In this document: positions 1 to 12,900 of the stretch, piece by piece | Position numbering within the stretch: position 1 is the stretch's first letter | Layout of the letters: every line of letters begins with the position of its first letter | Assembly: GCA_900316305.1 (NCBI GenBank) | Contig: ONCM01000010.1 | Coordinates: forward strand, 1 to 62,254 | Direction of reading: 5' to 3' | Origin: an uncultured Bacteroidales bacterium | GTDB lineage: Bacteria; Bacteroidota; Bacteroidia; Bacteroidales; WCHB1-69 | Length of the DNA stretch: 62,254 bases | Translations under genes and position numbers: made by a program | Notes under the pieces: model-generated | Database searches by the model: none | What the model saw: only the letters and a program-made list of their open reading frames with translations | Told to the model about the DNA's origin: nothing

Positions 1-72
1 CCGAACAGAGAAGTTAAGCCCGACCGCGCCGATGGTACTGCCCTACAGGTGGGAGAGTAGGTCGTCGCCCAA
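1..72 (+). rRNA. rrf: 5S ribosomal RNA, 3' part
   Basis: The first bases match the conserved second half of bacterial 5S rRNA: CCGAACAGAGAAGTTAAGCC, then GCCGATGGTACTGC, then GTGGGAGAGTAGGTCG. The 5' part lies outside the window, so the 3' end near position 72 is an estimate. A strong intrinsic terminator follows within 10 bases, which fits the end of an rRNA operon. No tRNA is visible after it. Confidence 0.93.
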
Positions 73-80
73 TACCATAG

Positions 81-112
81 AGCCCTTCAGATTTTCTGGG
101 GGGCTTTTTTTG
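81..112 (+). terminator. Intrinsic terminator of the rRNA operon
   Basis: AGCCCTTCAGA (81-91) pairs without a gap with TCTGGGGGGCT (95-105), including two G-U pairs, around a three-base loop. A run of seven T follows. Confidence 0.92.
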
Positions 113-120
113 TTATGTCC

Positions 121-181
121 CCAGGGCTCGGCTGGCGCTTCACCCCGGGTTGGCATAGGTCGGGCTTTCAGCCCTTTTGGG
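121..181. repeat. GC-rich REP-like intergenic element
   Basis: A pattern of CCAGGGCT, GGCGCTTC, CCCGGGTT, then a GGGCTTTCAGCCC hairpin followed by TTTT. The outline (C-run, CGCTTC-like centre, G-run with TT) resembles the CCCCACAC elements at 56298 and 58379, so this may be a diverged member of the same family. Only the hairpin is seen directly; family membership is inferred. Confidence 0.4.
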
Positions 182-275
182 AAAATCCTTCATAACCACC
201 TCCATTCCGTGGCCGACGATAGGAGGCCACGGAACCTCGAACCCGCTAGAGCACCATTAGGAGGCCAAGGATCAC

Positions 276-306
276 TTATATAATATTGTATATATATAAT
301 ATTATG
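276..306. repeat. AT-rich near-palindrome
   Basis: Almost pure A/T, with TATAATATTG on one side and TATATAATATTA on the other, giving an imperfect inverted repeat that would melt or extrude easily. No gene uses it as an obvious terminator. Confidence 0.45.
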
Positions 307-730
307 TTCCATCACTTTTACCTCTTGCCTCTTACCTTTCCTGAGCCCTAGTACCCCAAACGATATCCTCGCGAGAATTCAACACGCTTCATAATTGCCC
401 GAACGAGCGTAAATATCGCATTCTCGATGCGATATTAGTAAATCATTGAAAATCAATTAATTGCATTTGTTCTTATTTGAACACTCATTCAGAGAGGATG
501 TTGAGGATCCCTGTGGATGGTGCGCGAAAATAGCGACCATTATTGAGAACTTCGTTTACTTTTCAGCTAAATACTGCCACATTTTAGCCGCCTTTATACA
601 TTTTTGTTCCTGCCTCTTTGTAACTTATTTTTTTTTCAGAAGTATAACTAATTGAAAGACAACTTTTTCTCTGTCTTGAAATAAAATAAAAAAAAATTCT
701 TCAAAAAGAAATATCGAACGAAAAAAAATG

Positions 731-738
731 TATTTTTG
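731..738 (+). promoter_or_regulatory. Promoter -7 motif for the giant adhesin gene
   Basis: TATTTTTG matches the Bacteroidota -7 consensus TAnnTTTG. Transcription would start near 745 and give a leader of about 160 bases with one small hairpin (812-826) before the ATG at 905. Confidence 0.6.
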
Positions 739-904
739 CAAGTTAATTATAAAGTGTATAGTGTATGATAGACTACGTAAGTATTCAAGGCAAAATGTTA
801 AGAAGCAGGGAGGGAACCGCCTTCCCGGCGCTTATGTTTTCGTTTGATAATGAGTTGAAATATAATAAATTAAATTAACAATAGTAATAATTAAAATCAA
901 AACG

Positions 905-3900
905 ATGAAAAAATTTATGATTTTTCTGCTAATGGCGTTCCTGTACTTAGGAACATGCCAGGCACGCAGCGAAGCATCGCATCCGAACAATGCGAAACTG
1001 AAGCTGCTCAGTTGGGTCTCCCCAACGCCATCTGAATCGTTTTTGACACGCAGCGACGCTGTTGCGGGTGATTTTACGATCACACCGTCTGGCGAAGTGT
1101 TTATCAGCGTGACGGGGACTAAGAAGTCCGAGACGTTTAACGCTGTGTACGCTGGCAGCAACACCGTCGATACTGTCAAATGGTTCGTTGATGGTAACAT
1201 GAAGCAGGCTCGTCCTAGCTCGGAAAATACGAGCTACAAGTACGAGGCTACCTCGATGAATGTGGGTACACACAGCATTTACAGCGTTGCTGTATTGCAT
1301 GATGGTACTTCCATTCAATCACCTGCTTCCACAATCATTGTCAATCAGAATGACATTCAGGTGGAAGTCGTAGGTGTTACCGAGGCTTGCGAAGATGCCG
1401 AAGTGGTTCTCACCGCTTCTATTGAGGGCACCCAACTCCAAGGTTTCCAATACGTTTGGAAATACCAAGGTAATGTGTTGCAACAAGGTGTTAACTCTGT
1501 GCAACTGCTGAACCAAGGTCAACAAATCAAATTCTATCCCAGACAACTGCTGGGTGGTCAGGCTCTGACTGATCCTCGTGAACTCGACTTCACGGTAGAG
1601 GTCAGCTACGCCGGCTGTAAGCTGGAGCTCTCTCCTGTTCACTACTTGACGGTTTATCCGACTCCTCAACTCTCTTTGATTGTTCCCGATTCTATTTGTG
1701 CACAAGGCAACACGGTGCTTACCGCTACCGTGACCGGCAATACTACTTTGGAACCCTACCAATATAAATGGTTCAAGATTGCCGAAGAAGATACTGCTCT
1801 TTTGGCCACCACTACTGTTGGTGAGTTGACTGTTGTGAATGACAGTCTCCTTACGAAATGGGATCATGTTGGTGTGTTGGCTGTCTATACCAATGCTGCT
1901 TGTAACTCTGATACTGTTTGGGACGCCGTTCGTCCTGTTAAATATGAAAATTATCCTGTTGCTGAAAACTTGACTTTGAACCTTTCTGTTCCTACAGTCG
2001 CTCAAGACACTTTCTGCTTAGGCACTCAATTGATCTATACGGTTGAAGACCAAAATACTGATTTCGGTACCCCCATCTATACTTGGACAGTGAACGGTAT
2101 GCCGGCTGAAGCTAATGGCAACATGTTCGAGTATGCTTCTGAACAAGAAGGTACTTTCTATGTTGTGGTTTCCGCCACCTACCCGAACTTCCCTTGTGAG
2201 GTTACGGTTGCTGATACCGATACCGTTGTTTTCAATGTCGCTCCTGAGTTGCTGATCTCCGGTAACCATATCATCTGCGCTGGTAGTACTACTACGCTGA
2301 CCGCCACCGATGGTTTTAAAACCTACGCTTGGACTGGCCCTGGCATTGCTACTGATGCTACTACTCCTGCTGAACAAACCAATACTGTTACGGTCAATCA
2401 AGCTGGTGTCTATACTTTGACGGCCACGACGAAGAGTGGTTGTGTAGCTACCGCTCAGTTCACCGTTGAACAGCTCGGTAGTAACTTCCTGGTTTCTGCT
2501 ACTAATTATGCTGCTTGTCCCGGTTCCACGGTTGTGCTCAATGCCAATCTCGATGGTTGGGAAAACCAGAACATCTCCTACAAGTGGAGTGTGAAGAACG
2601 GTAATACTTTTGACAGCATTGGAGTTGGTTCCGAAATTGCTGTGACCGTTCCCGCCAATACGACTCTTGATACGATCACTTATAAAGTTGAAGTTTCTGC
2701 TGGCAACTGCAGCACGGAACAAATCATCAAAGTTGATGTGATCAATGAGGCTTTGACTGCCATCACTCTTACCCCGACTACTCCTACCACATTCTGCGAA
2801 GGTGGTCAGGCTGTTGTTAAGATTACTGATCCTGTTCAAAATTATAGCGGTTTCTATAATTGGTATCTGAATGGTGTCCTGATTCCGGGCGAACATTTGG
2901 ATTCTATCAGCTATGTTTTGGATCAGGCTGGTACCTACACGTTTGGTGCAAAACGTGCTAACGTTCAATGTGGTACCGATAATGTTGTGGAAGCTACTGT
3001 GAACTTTACGGTTGAAGCTGCTCCCGCAATTGCTATTACGGGTGACAACGTGATTTGTCAGAACGCTTCCGCCACCATGGTGGTTGCTCCGGCTGTTGCT
3101 GGTGCTACCTATACTTGGGTTGGTCCTGATACCGCTGCTATCAATCACCATGTTGCATCTGACAGCTCTTTGACGACTACCGTTCCTGGTGTCTATGCTG
3201 TGACGATGGCGATGAACGGCTGTGCTTCTACCGCCCAGTTCAACATTACGCAATTTGGCGGCAACCTCCAAGTCTATGCTTCTGACCTCGAGGTTTGTCC
3301 CGGCAGCCCGGTGATGTTGAGCGCAGTGCTCGATGGATACTACAATGAAAACGTTGCCTACAAGTGGTATTTGAACAATGCAAATGGTACCGCTATTGAC
3401 AGCGCTTCTTCTGTTGTGGTTTATCCTGAACTCGCCAATGGCGATAGCGTGCATTATGTCGTGAAGGCTTACGCAGAGGATGCAGAGGAATGTGCATTGA
3501 CGTCATATATTAATATATATGTCATCGACACGGTTACTCCGCAACTTGCTTTGCGCGTGGATCCTTCCACTCTCTGTCAAGGTGGACAAATTGGTGCACG
3601 TGTTACGACTACTGGCAATGCCACGATCAATTATTACACTTGGTTCTTGAATGGTGTTGAGATTCCTGGACAGAATCTTGATTCTATCAGAATCAACATC
3701 ATTGAACCCGGTGATTACATGGTTGGTGTGAAGCCTGCTGATAATATCTGTGTGGCACACGCTGCTATTGTGGAAAAGGGTATCACAGTGGGTGTGATTC
3801 CTGAGATTACCATGACGGGCAACAACGTGATCTGCAACGGCGACACCGCCGTGATCGTCGCTGTTCCTGTTCCTACGGTTGCAGGAAATATCTATGAATA

Positions 3901-6900
3901 CACTTGGGCTGGTCCCGATATCACTAAAGCTAATGACTCTTGCCTCAAGACCGTTGTTCCTGGTGTTTACACGGTGACGGTTGAGAATAAGAATAATGGT
4001 TGTATTGCCACGGCTGACTTCACCATCTATCAAAATGGTGGCAATTTGAACCTGATGGCAAGCAACACGAGTGTTTGTGCCAATGAACCTGTTCAATTGA
4101 GCGCACACTTGGCTGGTTTCGAGAATGAGAACATCGTCTATGCTTGGAGCACTGGTGACACCGCTTCCACGATTACGGTCTTCCCGACCGACACGACCAC
4201 GTATGTTGTGACGGCTGTTGCTGGCGCTTGCACGATGGTTGACTCCATTACGATTTATGCGGCTGAAGTTGAGACAGTGGCTACGACGATTGCCTATAAC
4301 GGTGAGCAGGAGCTCTGTCAGGGTCAGGAAGCATGGATTTTCTATGTTGATTATCCTGTTGGTGCAGCCCATACTGATTACACCTATACTTGGTATTTCG
4401 ACGGTATTGAGATTCCTGGCATGAATCAGGATGAGATTCACTTGAATCCTGAGCAACTTGGTGTCCACTTTGTTTCTGCCAAGGCTAATGTTGAAGGTTG
4501 CAAGGTTGCAACGGTTTCGAATGAGATCAGAATCAAGGTTACCGCAGCTCCCGAGGTTACCATTTCTGGCAACAACGTGGTTTGCAATGGTGACACTGCA
4601 GTTCTCACCGCCAATGCCATCACGCCTATCTACTCTAACGAGTTTGGCGAAGGTCAATACAATTACTCTTATACTTATGCATGGAGCAATGGTGAAAATA
4701 CGGCAACGATTAAGGTTGTGGAAGGCGGCGCCTACACTGTGACGGTGACGAATTCTACGACGGGTTGCTTTGACATTGCAACTGTGAATGTCATCACTTC
4801 AGGTGCTGATCTTCAGATCATTGCAGAGACCACGGAGGTTTGCGCAGGCGACAATGTTACTTTGAGCGCTAACTTCGACGGTTTCGTGAACGAGAACGCC
4901 ACGTATGAATGGCGCAAGTTGAGTGCGACCGGCACGGTTGTTGGCACAGGTGCTACCTATGTTGATCACCCGACCTCAACTCAACATTATTACTTGACAG
5001 TGAACGCTGGTGATTGTTCCATCACTGATGACATTTGGATCACAGTCCATGAGGTTCCTGAGCGTCCTGTCGTGAACGTATCTGCTACTTCCATTTGTGA
5101 AGGTGCTCAAGTTACCGCCACTGTCAGTGGTTCAGCATCTGCTACCGCCAACAACACCTACATTTGGTATGTTGATGGTATTGAGATGGAGGGTGAGCAT
5201 CTTGCTAGCATCATTTTGTCACTTGACGAGGTTGGCATTCACACCATCCAAGCTAAGACTATTAACCAGTACGGATGTGTTTCAGCTACGGCTTCTGTTG
5301 CTAAGAGTGTGACGGTGGTTGCTACTCCTGAGATCACGTTGTCTGGTAACAATGTTATCTGTAACGGCGACAACGCTGTTATCACGGCAAGCGTTACTCC
5401 TAGCGGCAGCTACACTTACAATTGGAGCAACGGTGTTACTGGTGCAACTCTGACGACTGATTCAGCCGGTATTTACACGGTTACTGTTACCAGAACGTAT
5501 GCTCCGAATTGTGCCGCTACTGCATCTGTGAACGTTATCACGAATGGTGCCGACCTGCAGATCATCGCAGACAATACTGTCATCTGCGAAGGTGAATATG
5601 TTACTTTGAGAGCTAACTTCGAAGGCTTCGAGAATGAGAATGCTACCTACAGTTGGAGCTTATCACAAAATGGTACTCCTTCTATTGGTACTGCTTCTAC
5701 TCTTACTGTTAACCCGAATGTCAATACTCGTTACTATTTGACTGTCACTGCTGGTGATTGCTCTATCAGTGATTATGTTGACATTACGGTTCATCCTCGT
5801 CCTGTGATTGCTTCTGTGACTGCATCTAATGAATATGTCTGCCAAGGCGGTCAGGTTTCCTTCACAGTTAATCCTGCAGTTGCTAGTAACAATTATGAGT
5901 GGTACTTGAATGGTGTACAGATTGCAAATGAAGGTACCAGCACACTCACTCTTAACATGAATGAACCTGGCGCTTATCAAGTTGCTGCCCGCATCATTAA
6001 TGAGTATGGTTGTGCCGCTGTGAATACGACAGTCCCTATGGCTGAACATACGAATTACATTAATGTGTATGGTATTCAAATACCTTGGGGAACTGTTACA
6101 GAGCCTGCAGTTGTTGCTGTATTACCTACTCCTGATATTCAATTGAGTGGTAATAATGTGATTTGTAATGGTAGTGAGGCTGTAATTACCGCAAATGTGA
6201 TTCCTGCTGTTGCTGGAGAAGGTTTTGCCGGTCTTGTTGCCCTTTGGAACAGTTTTGTTGGTGCTGCTGATTTTAATTATCAATATGCATGGAGCAATGG
6301 TACGAATAACCAAATCTTGACCACTGGTACAGCCGGTACTTACACGGTTACGGTTACCAATACTGCTCATAATTTGGGTTGTTATGCTACCGCTTCTATC
6401 GAGGTGATCACCAATGGTTCTAACCTCCAGGTGTATGCTGACAAGATGAATGTTTGCGAAGGTGAGTTCGTTACCTTGAACGCTAATGTCAATGGCTACA
6501 CTAACGAGAACGCTACTTATGTTTGGACTGACAATGCTGATAATTCAGTGATTGGCACTGCTTCTACCGTTACGGTTGAAACGGAAGCTAATGATAACAA
6601 TCAAGCTGAATATATCGCTACGATCACCGCTGGTGAATGTGTTATTGCTGACACGATCACGATCAATGTGACTCCTGTTGAGACGGTTGCAACCGAGCTC
6701 TATCCTATCTCTAATGAGCACATCTGCCAAGGTCAGCAAATTGCTTTTGCTGTTAACCATCCTTTCGGTTCAAATGATAATTACAGCTACACATGGTATG
6801 TTGACGGCATCGAAGTTGCTGGCGAGCATCTTGACCAAGTTGAGTTGAACTTCAACGAGGTTGGTGTTCACTTTGTGGCTGCCAAGGCAAATGTCGAGGG

Positions 6901-9900
6901 TTGTAAGATTGCTACTGTCTCTGATGAGATTCGCGTGAAGACTTATGCAACACCTGAGGTTGTCATTTCTGGCAACAACGTGATTTGCAATGGCGACACG
7001 GCTGTTCTCACGGCTAATGTTATGACTCCTGCGATTAATCAGGATAATGCTATTTACAACAATTATTCCTATGAATATCTTTGGAGCAATGATTCCACTA
7101 CTCAGAGCATCAAGGTCACCGAAGGTGGTATTTACACTGTGACTGTTACTGGCATGGCTATGCAGAATGCTTTGAGTGGCCAATATGTTACAACAGGTTG
7201 CTCTGCTACGGCTTCTGTTAACGTCATCACTTCCGGTGCCGACCTGCAGCTTGTTGCTGACAAGATGGATATCTGTGAAGGTGAGATGATCACTTTGAAC
7301 GCTAACAATGATGGTTTCATCAATGAGAACGTTTCTTACGCATGGACGGGCAATGGTTTGAACGCTAATGAGGGTTCTACCGTTTCCGCAGTTCCTTCTG
7401 TTAATGAGAGCGGTCTTGTGAAGTATGTTGTCACTGTTACTGCTGGTGAATGTACGATGATTGATTCTATCAGCATCAACGTGACCAAGGTTGACACCTT
7501 CAAGACCACTGTTGCTAATATCAACAATGTTTGTCAAGGTGGCCAGATCACCGCTACCGCAACTTCTGTTCCTGTTGCTACCGAATTCGTTTGGTATCTG
7601 AACGGTCTTGAGTTGCCTGGTGAAAATCAGCCCACCATTACCCTGAACATGAACGAAAACGGCGAATACACTCTCGCAGCCAAGGCTGTTGTTGAGGGTT
7701 GTCAATTTGCAGTCGTTTCCGCAGCTGTTCCTTTCACGGTTGATTCTATGCCTGTTGTGACGATCACCGGTAACCAACTCTACACTGTTGGTTCTACGGT
7801 TGCCACTCTGACGGCTTCTAATGATTATAACTTCTCCAGCTTCGTTTGGAGCGATGGTCAAACCGGTCAAGAAATCACGGTTAGCCAGTATGGCGTTTAC
7901 ACTGTGACCGCTACCACCGCTAACGGTTGTGTGGCTATCTCTGAGCCTTTCACCGTTTCTCCTGTTGAGGATCTCCAAGTTCATATCGTTGGTCCTCACG
8001 AGGCTTGCCAGAACGACGTTGTTACGCTCTCCGCTATCGTTGATTATGACCTCGAAGGTCATACCTATCAATGGTTCGTTGACAACAATCCTATCTCTGG
8101 TGCTACCGCCGCTCATCTTACCATTAACGTGAGCGACCTCTATGACTCTACTCAAACGCTGGCTCATGAGTATAAGGTTGAAGTGAGTGTTCCTAATTCT
8201 GGTGCTGCTTGCCACGTGGTGGTCAGCCCTGTCCACTCCTTCCTGATCACTCCTGTTCCGATGGCTGTCGTCTCCGCTCCTGAAAAGGTTTGTGAGGGTT
8301 CAGACGTCACGTTCGAGGCTCTTGTTTATGCAATTGGTAACAATGCACAGTATCAATATGTTTGGTATCGTGACAACGAGAACAATCCTGTTGACACTAT
8401 CGATTATCTGACTACCTACACAGTTGATTTCGCTACTGCTACTCAGCACACGCACGCTGTGAAGGTTCTCTATCAGGATCTCGCTTGTAGCTCCAATATC
8501 TCCGAGTTCGTTGGTGTTGAAGTTTATGAGACTCCTGTCGCTATTAAGATGAATCTTGATCCTTCTACCATCTGCACGACTAACCAAGCTGAACTCACCA
8601 TCACTGACAACAACAGTGAGGAGACCTTCGGTGTTGCTACTTACAACTGGTTCGTGAATGGTGTTGAGATGCCTCTCGTTCATGGTAACCTCTTCACCGC
8701 TGATTTCGACCACAATGGTGCTTACAGCTTCTGGGCTACCGCTACTTACAGCGAGTATCCTTGCGCCGTCCTCTACACCGATACCGTTGTTGAGAACGTT
8801 GTGATGCATCCTACTGTCCAAATCACTGGTGATCCGATTATTTGTCATAACGATCCTGTTGTCCTCTATGCTAACCTGAATGACACGGTTGATTCTTTGA
8901 ATTATACCTACGAGTGGAGACTTTACAACTACACGGTTGGTGGTAACCAAGCTTCCATCCCGTGGCCGTGGAGCATGTTTGTTGGTGACGAGATTACGTT
9001 GCCCGACTTCCCGGCTTACATGGAAGGTGCTCCTGTTTGGGTTCTCAATGGTGAGAGCACATACGTCAGCGTTCCGCTGCCCGCTCAGGATTATCCGTAC
9101 ATCTTCACCGTTATTGTGACCACTCCTGAGGGTTGCCGTGTGGAGAGCGAGCCTTACTACGTCTATGTTGGTGAGGATCCTGAGGTTGTTGCTACGGTTG
9201 ATTTCGACACTGTTTGCGCTGCTGGTGAAATCACTGCTACTGCACACCTTGGCAACTGGAATATGGACAACCTGACTGCTCAATGGCAAGTCCGTACGAA
9301 GAATGATGACGGTTCTTGGAGTTCATGGGAGAACATCGACTATGGTACTTCTGGTATCCTCCATCATGTTCCTGGTGTTACTTCACAATACAGAATCATT
9401 GTGACTCAAACCACCACTGGTTGTTTCGCTATCAGTGCTCCTGTTGATGTTGAAGTTATCACTCCTCAGCAAATCGACCACATCCTGGCTATCAATGCTA
9501 ACTCCGCTTATCAGACGAACCTCGTCTGTGAGGGTGCTCAGCTTGAAGTGAAGGCTCTGATGGTTCAACTTGATGAGAACAACGATACCGTTCGCGATGC
9601 TAATGGTGATATCGTTTACTTCGCTAACAATGACCTTACTTACATGTGGAAGCTGAATGGTATGGAACTGCAAACCATCCATGGTCCTGAGTTCAGTGCA
9701 CAGGCTTACATTTATGATGGCGATCCTATGTACTATGTCTATGAGGCATACGTTGTGTTCGACATTCCTGGATGTCCTGCTGTTCCTGTCGTTTCTGACA
9801 CTATTTTCGTGAAACGTAATCCTATCGTGACTATCGATGGTAACCAGAACGTTTGTTACTACGGTACTAACGTTTACAATATCGCCCTCACTGCTTGGGT

Positions 9901-12900
9901 TGATGGTATTGTTGATGAAGACGCTACTTACTCATGGTTCGAAAGCGGTCAATCCAGACCTAACACTGGTGGTTACGATAACAACTATCGTGAAGCTTGG
10001 CCTCCTACCTATGATAATCCTTATATCTTCACGGTTGAGGTTACCAATGGTGATGGCTGTACGACCATGTCTGCTCCTTTCACTGTCAATGTTTATGAGA
10101 GACCTTACGTCAACATTACGGGCGATGCTACTCAAATTTGCGAAAACGGTAATGTTACGCTGCAAGCTAATCTCGATAACTACAATGATCCTATGTTGAC
10201 CTTCCAATGGTATAGAGATGAGGTGAACAACACTCATATCGTCCCCGGTGCTACTCACGAAGTTGAGACCTTCGAGCCTGAACTTGGTACCACCAACTAC
10301 ATTGTCAAGGTTACCCATCTGATGGATTGGAACGCCCAATACTGCGTTGCTTATGACACCTTCCCGGTGAATGTTGTTGCTATCCCTGAGGTTTCCGCTG
10401 TGAACGACCTCAATGGTGTGCGTACGATCTGTGAAGGTAGAGATGTTACCATGAATGCTACCACTACTGGTGGTGTTGCTGGTGGTGAGGTTTACACATG
10501 GTATCGCAATGGTGAACTCGTTCAAGATGTCAATTCCAGCATCTTCGTTGATTCTCCTGTTGCTCTCAATGGTCAACCCACTCAGTACATCTATACTGTG
10601 AAGGTTAAACAAGCCGCTTCTGGTTGTGAATCTAATATCTTTGTTATCGACACCATCACGGTGAATCCTACTCCTGTTGTTGAACTTGTTACCGATCCTA
10701 TCGTTTGTGTGGATACCGTTAACAACATTCACATGACCGCTAACGTGGTTCCTGATAATATCGCTACGGATATCACTTATTATTGGTTCGAAGACAATGC
10801 TGAAATTTATTCTGCTGTGAATGATAACACCTATACTACCTACAGACCTTACAGAGATTATCCGTATAGCTTCACGGTGAGAATGGCTAATGAATACGGC
10901 TGTATTGCTGAAAGCAGTGCACTTGTCTATGTCAACGCCTCTCCTGTTGTGAACATTACGGCTAACGACACTATGATGTGTGTTGGTGGTGAAGTTGAAC
11001 TCGCTGCTGCTCTGAATGATTGGAATGCTGATATGCTCACCTTCCAATGGTATGACAACGATGTTCTGATTCCTGGTGCTACTTCTTTGAATTATGCTGT
11101 TGTTCCTGAAATCGGCAACCACAACTATAAGGTTGAGATCTTCCAGCTCACTTCTGAGTGTGCTGCAACCTCTAAGCCTATCACTGTTCACGTTGTTGCT
11201 GATCCTGTTATTGCTTCTATCACGAACAATATTCCTGAGAACAACCAAGTTTGCGACGGTTATCAAGTTCTTATGACCGCTAACGTCCAAGGTGGCGTTG
11301 CTGGTGGTGAGGTTTACACTTGGTATCGTAATGGTCAAGTTATTGAAGGTGCTACTGCTTCTGTTTATACTGAGGTTGTTAGCGCTCTCAATGGTGAACC
11401 TACCATTTACAAGTACACTGTTTCTGTTGCTCAAAGCGCATTCGGCTGCGAATCTGATGTTTACACCGGTATGGCTAACTTTACTGTTAACCCGAATCCG
11501 ACTGTTGAAATCATGTACGATCCTATCGTTTGTGTTGACACTGTTAACAATGTTACTCTCGTTGCTAATGCATATCCTACTAACGAAACCTTCACCTACA
11601 GATGGTTCGAAGACAATGTTGAGATTCCTAATGTGACGGGTAATACTTACACCACTTCTAAGCCGTTCAGCGAGAATGCTTACAACTTCAGCGTGATGTT
11701 GGTGAACAACATTGCATGCTCTGCTGTTGCTGAGGCTCACGTCTATGTGAATGCTGCTCCTGTTGTGAATATCACTGTCACTGAGGACGACATCTGCGTT
11801 GGTGGTGAGATCACTCTCGCAGCTGCTCTGAATGATTGGAATGCTGATATGCTCACTTTCCAATGGTTCGACGACACTCTGGCTATCGCTGGTGCAACCT
11901 CTCTTACCTACACGTTTGTACCTGCTCAAGGTCAGCACAACTACTCTTTGAAGGTTAATCAAATCACTTCTGGTTGTGAGGCTACTTCTAATGTGATTCC
12001 GGTCAACGTTAAACCGCTGCCGATCGTCACCTCTGTTGTTGCTTCTCAATACGATGTTTGCTACGGTGGTCAGCTCACCCTCACCGCTCATACCAACGAC
12101 AACGATGCCGATGGTGGCGTGTTCACTTGGTACAGAAACGGTATCCTGATGGAAGGTGCTACTGCTCGTACGATCAACGATACTCCTGGTACTGTTGATA
12201 ATAATACTCAAACCTACGTTTACACTGCTGTTGTGACCTACCCGCAGGCTGGTTGTACTTCACTGCCGACCAACTCCGACGTTGTTACGGTTTACCCGAA
12301 CCCGGTTGTTGTTATCACTGGTGATCAACACGTCTGTGAAACCGACTCTATCTTCTTGATTGCTAATGTTGATACCACTGGTATGAATGTTGGTGGTCTC
12401 CACTACACTTGGTATGAGTCTGGTCAAATCAGAGACAATATGGCTTACAACCTTGGCGACAGAAACTTCTTCGCTGAATACATGTACGCTCGTACTGAGC
12501 CTTACAGATTCACCGTTGATGTATGGCGCGATGGTGTTGAGGCTGGTTGTGTCTCCCACTCTGCAGAGTATCTCGTCTATGTGTATCCGCAACCTGTTGT
12601 GAATATCACTGCTACCGAGACTGAAATTTGTGCTAATGGTGAAGTTACCTTGACTGCTAACCTGAATGACTACAATGCTGACAACATTACCTATCAATGG
12701 TACACTGTTGGTCAGGAGCAAGTCATCGAAGCTGTCGATTACAATGCAGACGGTTCTTACATCTATGACACCACCTACGTTAATGTTCGTAACTACATCG
12801 ATGGTGCTACCTCTGCTACTTACACCACTACTTTGGATCAAACCACCACTCTTGGTGTGATGGTTGTTCAAACGAATTCTACTTGTACCGCTAACGATGA

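Larger units (their letters stand above)
113..904. other. Non-coding stretch between 5S rRNA and the giant gene
   Basis: No convincing gene is seen in about 790 bases. The stretch holds a GC-rich element with the hairpin GGGCT-TTC-AGCCC (162-174), an AT-rich near-palindrome (276-306), a promoter-like motif (731-738) and a small hairpin GGGAA/TTCCC (812-826) that would lie in the leader of the giant gene. Two short open frames (32-283 and 461-655) have rRNA-derived or low-complexity content and no start signals. Confidence 0.7.

Noticed and set aside
113-300. tRNA gene after the 5S rRNA or near the element edge
   Set aside because: No cloverleaf with TTCGA-type T arm was found here, before secE, or near 59.8 kb.
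461-655. Plus-strand open frame of 64 codons before the giant gene
   Set aside because: AT-rich, no promoter or start context, and it ends just before the real promoter region.
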